This document shows, in pieces, positions 61,800 through 64,000 of a DNA stretch of 64,000 nucleotides; the stretch's first letter is position 1, and every line of letters starts with the position of its first letter. The notes beneath the pieces are model-generated. The model saw only the letters and a list, made by a program, of their open reading frames with translations. It did not search any database and was not told the origin of the DNA. The stretch is from assembly GCA_029256725.1 (NCBI GenBank), contig JAQSXJ010000035.1, positions 1-64,000 of the forward strand, written 5' to 3'. Both the position numbers and the translations under genes were made by a program. This DNA comes from Anaerocolumna sp. (GTDB lineage: Bacteria; Bacillota; Clostridia; Lachnospirales; Lachnospiraceae).

Positions 61800-61846
61800 A
61801 AAAAAGAGCCGATAATCATAAACGTAAACGTTTAAGGATCGGCTCT
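61800..61846 (-). terminator. Terminator inside the gpsA leader (possible attenuator)
   Basis: On the minus strand AGAGCCGAT pairs perfectly with ATCGGCTCT and is followed by seven T, 85 bases upstream of the gpsA start and downstream of its promoter. The loop contains the palindromic stretch AAACGTTTACGTTT. No minus-strand gene precedes it. Confidence 0.75.
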
Positions 61847-61881
61847 GGGGATGCAAATTTAAATAACTAAGTTATAACCAG

Positions 61882-61910
61882 ATAATACCATACTAATTTA
61901 CAAAAAGCAA
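61882..61910 (-). promoter_or_regulatory. Promoter of the gpsA transcript
   Basis: On the minus strand TTGCTT (61905-61910) and TATTAT (61882-61887) are 17 bases apart, upstream of the leader terminator. Confidence 0.6.
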
Positions 61911-62087
61911 GAGAAATATTATTTTTTTATTTATTAACACTTTTAACTCCTCACAGTGTAATCTGGCCTTACATGAAACCGTTGACTTTAATAGACGGCA
62001 ACTCTATAATTAATGATATGCTCAGAATATAATTAGTGTTTGAAGGTATAACTCCTTCCTTTAAACTCTACCGAAAGGAATCCTATT

Positions 62088-63011
62088 ATGCTATATTTTA
62101 AATCCATTCAAGAGGCAGAGGAGGTTTTAAAAGCTTTAAGTACACCAGTACGTATTAAGATTATGGCAATGATTTATGCAGATGACCAGTTAAGTATGAA
62201 TGATCTTGCGGAAGCACTGGAACTTACCAACAGTGCAATCTCTATGCATGTCAGTAAGCTAGAAAAAGCTGGTCTTGTAAAAATCCGCACAAAATCCGGC
62301 AAAAGAGGTACCATGAAAATTGTTCGCCCTCAGCATGACCGTTTGATGATAGATTTTGCAGCTTTGACAGAATCCAGGAAATTCTATCAGGATGACATAC
62401 GAATAGGTTATTTTACTGCCTCAAAGGTGTCACCTACCTGTGGTCTGGCATCTGTTAAGAACATAATCGGGGAATATGATGATCCCCGCTATTTTAACTT
62501 TCCGGAAAGGTTTGATGCAGGAGTTCTCTGGTTTGGCAGTGGTTTTATTGAATATAATATACCAAATCATCTAAAACCCGGACAAACCATTGAAGAATTA
62601 CAGATTTCCTTTGAAATCAGTTCTGAATATCCTAAGTTTAAAGCTGATTACCCTTCCGATATTTATTTTAATATTAATGATGTTTCACTTGGTTATTGGG
62701 TAAGTCCCGGCGATTTTGGTGACCGTAAAGGCTATCTTTCTCCTCCCTGGTGGCCGGATTCACTAAATCAATATGGACTTCTTAAAACATTGATAGTTAA
62801 CTCAGAAGGTACCTTTATAGACGGCAGCAGCCAGATCTCATCTACTACAATTGAAGAACTGTCCATTGATTATACATCGCCTATTACTTTCCGTTTTGAA
62901 GTCCCCAAAGAAGCTGCAAACTGCGGAGGTCTTACCTTATTCGGAGAAGACTTTGGTGATCATAATCAAGCAATCCGTATAAAAACAATCTATAGAGATG
63001 ATAAAAGATAA
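62088..63011 (+). CDS. ArsR-type winged-helix regulator with a conserved sensor domain
   Basis: A 307-residue protein. The first ~80 residues are an ArsR-like winged helix: LKALSTPVRIKIMAMIYAD, MNDLAEALELTNSAISMHVSKLEKAGLVKI. The other ~220 residues form a beta-rich domain (FDAGVLWFGSGFIEYNIP, EISSEYPKFKADYPSDIYFNIND, GYWVSPGDFGDRKGYLSPPWW, CGGLTLFGEDFGDHNQAI) that I take to be an effector-binding module, possibly for sugars. The neighbouring gene is an isomerase of the fucose/arabinose type on the opposite strand. A site GAAAGGA precedes ATG 62088. Confidence 0.8.
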   Translation: MLYFKSIQEAEEVLKALSTPVRIKIMAMIYADDQLSMNDLAEALELTNSAISMHVSKLEKAGLVKIRTKSGKRGTMKIVRPQHDRLMIDFAALTESRKFYQDDIRIGYFTASKVSPTCGLASVKNIIGEYDDPRYFNFPERFDAGVLWFGSGFIEYNIPNHLKPGQTIEELQISFEISSEYPKFKADYPSDIYFNINDVSLGYWVSPGDFGDRKGYLSPPWWPDSLNQYGLLKTLIVNSEGTFIDGSSQISSTTIEELSIDYTSPITFRFEVPKEAANCGGLTLFGEDFGDHNQAIRIKTIYRDDKR

Positions 63012-63017
63012 TAATAA

Positions 63018-63095
63018 AAAAGAGACTGTTATCGGTTCTATTCCTGTAAAAGGCAACTCGATTTTGCAGGATTATGACCAATAACAGTCTCTTAT
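63018..63095. terminator. Terminator after the winged-helix regulator
   Basis: AAGAGACTGTTAT pairs with ATAACAGTCTCTT; an inner stem CCTGTAAAA with TTTTGCAGG makes it a branched hairpin, with T or A runs on both flanks. Confidence 0.8.
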
Positions 63096-63150
63096 TATTT
63101 TTGAGCTATTCATATTGATTAAAGTGCCATAAAGCCTTGCTCCTATATGA

Positions 63151-63324
63151 TTTCAGGCGAATTGCACAAAACAGAAAGAACGAATGTGCCTATGGAAAGG
63201 TATTAGAAGTACTTTTCTAGGAATATTTTGCATTATGACAAGCACAAAATATTCCTAGAATAAGGACTTCTTATGCCTTGAAATTGAAGCATGAGTTCTT
63301 TCTGTTTTGTGCAATTCGCCGTCC
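63151..63324. repeat. Dispersed palindromic element, copy B
   Basis: Bounded by TTTCAGG and CCGTCC like copy A. The outer stem is CGAATTGCAC (63158-63167) with GTGCAATTCG (63309-63318), ten perfect pairs, unlike copy A in sequence. The inner 12-base stem and the CCTATGGAAAGG and GAAGCATGAG blocks are shared. The apical part holds an extra ~65-base hairpin (TTCTAGGAATATTTTG with CAAAATATTCCTAGAA) absent from copy A. It lies between convergent gene ends. Confidence 0.75.
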
Positions 63325-63383
63325 ACTTGTGAAAAAGCTACCTTTAGACACTCAAATCAATTCTTTAAAAAACTTCATTTACT

Positions 63384-63998
63384 TTAACCCACAAAAGGAT
63401 TTTCGGTGGGATAAAGAACTCCTTTCGGCTGATTGTAGCCGATTTCTTTTACATCTACCCCTATATATTTAAACACTTCATAAATAGCCTTACCAAAATG
63501 ACCAAATGCAACTGCTCCATGATGAGGATAATTCTTCTCAATCAGAACATGGCGGTAGAATCTTCCCATTTCAGGAATTGCGAATATACCAATACCACCA
63601 AAAGAACGGGTTGCTACAGGCAATACCTCACCCTGAGCTATGTATCCTCGTAAGCCGCCTTCAGCAGTACCCTGTAGACGGAAGAAAGTAATATCTCCCG
63701 GTGCAATATCTCCCTCTAATGTACCCTGTGTTACTTCCTCTGGAAGGTTTCTTGCCATAATCATCTGATACTTCATGGAACAGAACGCTAATTTACCGGA
63801 AGTCGTATTTCCGCAGTGAAAGCCCATGAATGTATCTTTCAGGCTATAGGAGTATTTACTCTTAATATCCTCTTCATAAAGATCTGCCGGTACACTGTTG
63901 TTAATATCCAGTAAAGTTACAGCATCCTCACTGATTACTGTTCCGATGAACTCACTTAGGGTTCCAAAGATATCCACTTCACAGGATACCGGTATCCC
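63384..63998 (-). CDS. L-fucose/L-arabinose isomerase-family protein, C-terminal part (5' end outside window)
   Basis: The frame is open to the right edge; the codons there read GIPVSCEVDIFGTLSE, as in fucose isomerase-like enzymes, so the true start lies outside. The visible ~205 residues hold LLDINNSVPADLYEEDI, MGFHCGNTTSGKLAFC with a probable metal-binding histidine region, GDITFFRLQGTAEGGLRGYIAQGEVLPV and HHGAVAFGHFGKAIYEVFKYIGV, the C-terminal module of aldose-ketose isomerases of the FucI/AraA fold. The substrate cannot be assigned. It is transcribed toward the palindromic element copy B and the winged-helix regulator. Confidence 0.85.
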   Translation of the reverse strand, partial: GIPVSCEVDIFGTLSEFIGTVISEDAVTLLDINNSVPADLYEEDIKSKYSYSLKDTFMGFHCGNTTSGKLAFCSMKYQMIMARNLPEEVTQGTLEGDIAPGDITFFRLQGTAEGGLRGYIAQGEVLPVATRSFGGIGIFAIPEMGRFYRHVLIEKNYPHHGAVAFGHFGKAIYEVFKYIGVDVKEIGYNQPKGVLYPTENPFVG

Positions 63999-64000
63999 CA

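Noticed and set aside
63278-63472. 64-codon plus-strand frame
   Set aside because: It runs through the palindromic element and then antisense to the isomerase gene.
1-64000. tRNA, rRNA, CRISPR array, prophage or intact insertion sequence
   Set aside because: None of the needed patterns (cloverleaf with CCA end, spaced direct repeats, transposase or phage structural genes) was seen.

Overview
This window reads as chromosome from a low-GC, Gram-positive anaerobe of the class Clostridia, most likely a Lachnospiraceae-type spore former. That is inferred from gene content: a YaaH/SleL-like GH18 spore enzyme, a lysine riboswitch, sigma-A promoters of TTGACA-17-TATAAT type, AGGAGG ribosome sites, oxygen-sensitive radical-SAM and nitrogenase-like proteins, and a Cys-type glutathione peroxidase beside thioredoxin. 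I see no rRNA, tRNA, CRISPR array, prophage or intact insertion sequence.

Layout. 1-1412: end of a GH18 spore enzyme and a multicopper-oxidase-like protein that has lost most copper ligands. 1419-4514 (minus): amino-acid ABC transporter behind a lysine riboswitch, so probably a lysine importer. 4613-7529: orphan sugar-type binding protein and an FtsH protease. 7882-8745 (minus): thioredoxin and peroxidase. 8973-11712 (minus): agmatine deiminase and N-carbamoylputrescine amidase (agmatine to putrescine) plus a papain-like protein. 11713-13818: a gene-poor stretch, an MraY-like transferase and a 34-residue basic protein. 13972-20914: sugar isomerase/epimerase with a divergent AraC regulator, a WG-repeat lipoprotein, a radical-SAM/SPASM protein with a 44-bp internal duplication, a metallophosphoesterase and LarE. 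21080-23851: ArsR regulator, Zn/Cd-type P-ATPase and a separate HMA metallochaperone with an operator-like palindrome. 23951-27680 (minus): molybdenum cofactor operon (moaC, moaA, MOSC, mogA) with an Spx/ArsC-like protein and a zinc peptidase. 28600-30579 (minus): NifH, a shortened NifB and a NifX-type protein without nifDK.

31040-39799 carries a coiled-coil protein, a LacI regulator with a GH16 beta-glucanase, an HD protein and secDF. 40102-51157 is one long minus-strand operon for uptake and reductive breakdown of pyrimidines or a related cyclic ureide: ABC transporter, hydantoinase/dihydropyrimidinase, PreA-like dehydrogenase, PucR regulator, class III aminotransferase, a small unknown protein and an N-carbamoyl amino acid amidohydrolase. 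Its substrate-binding protein appears circularly permuted. 51414-63998 holds a MacB-like exporter, HisS, a lipase with an unknown partner, a pyridoxal kinase, a chemoreceptor, GpsA behind a terminator-bearing leader, an ArsR-type regulator and the end of a fucose/arabinose isomerase-like gene.

The least expected items are the permuted binding protein (47548-48651), the nif-like mini-operon lacking nifDK with a NifB that has lost its middle (28600-30579), the ligand-less copper oxidase (462-1412), and a palindromic element present twice (17723-17829 and 63151-63324) whose outer stem changes sequence between copies while staying base-paired.
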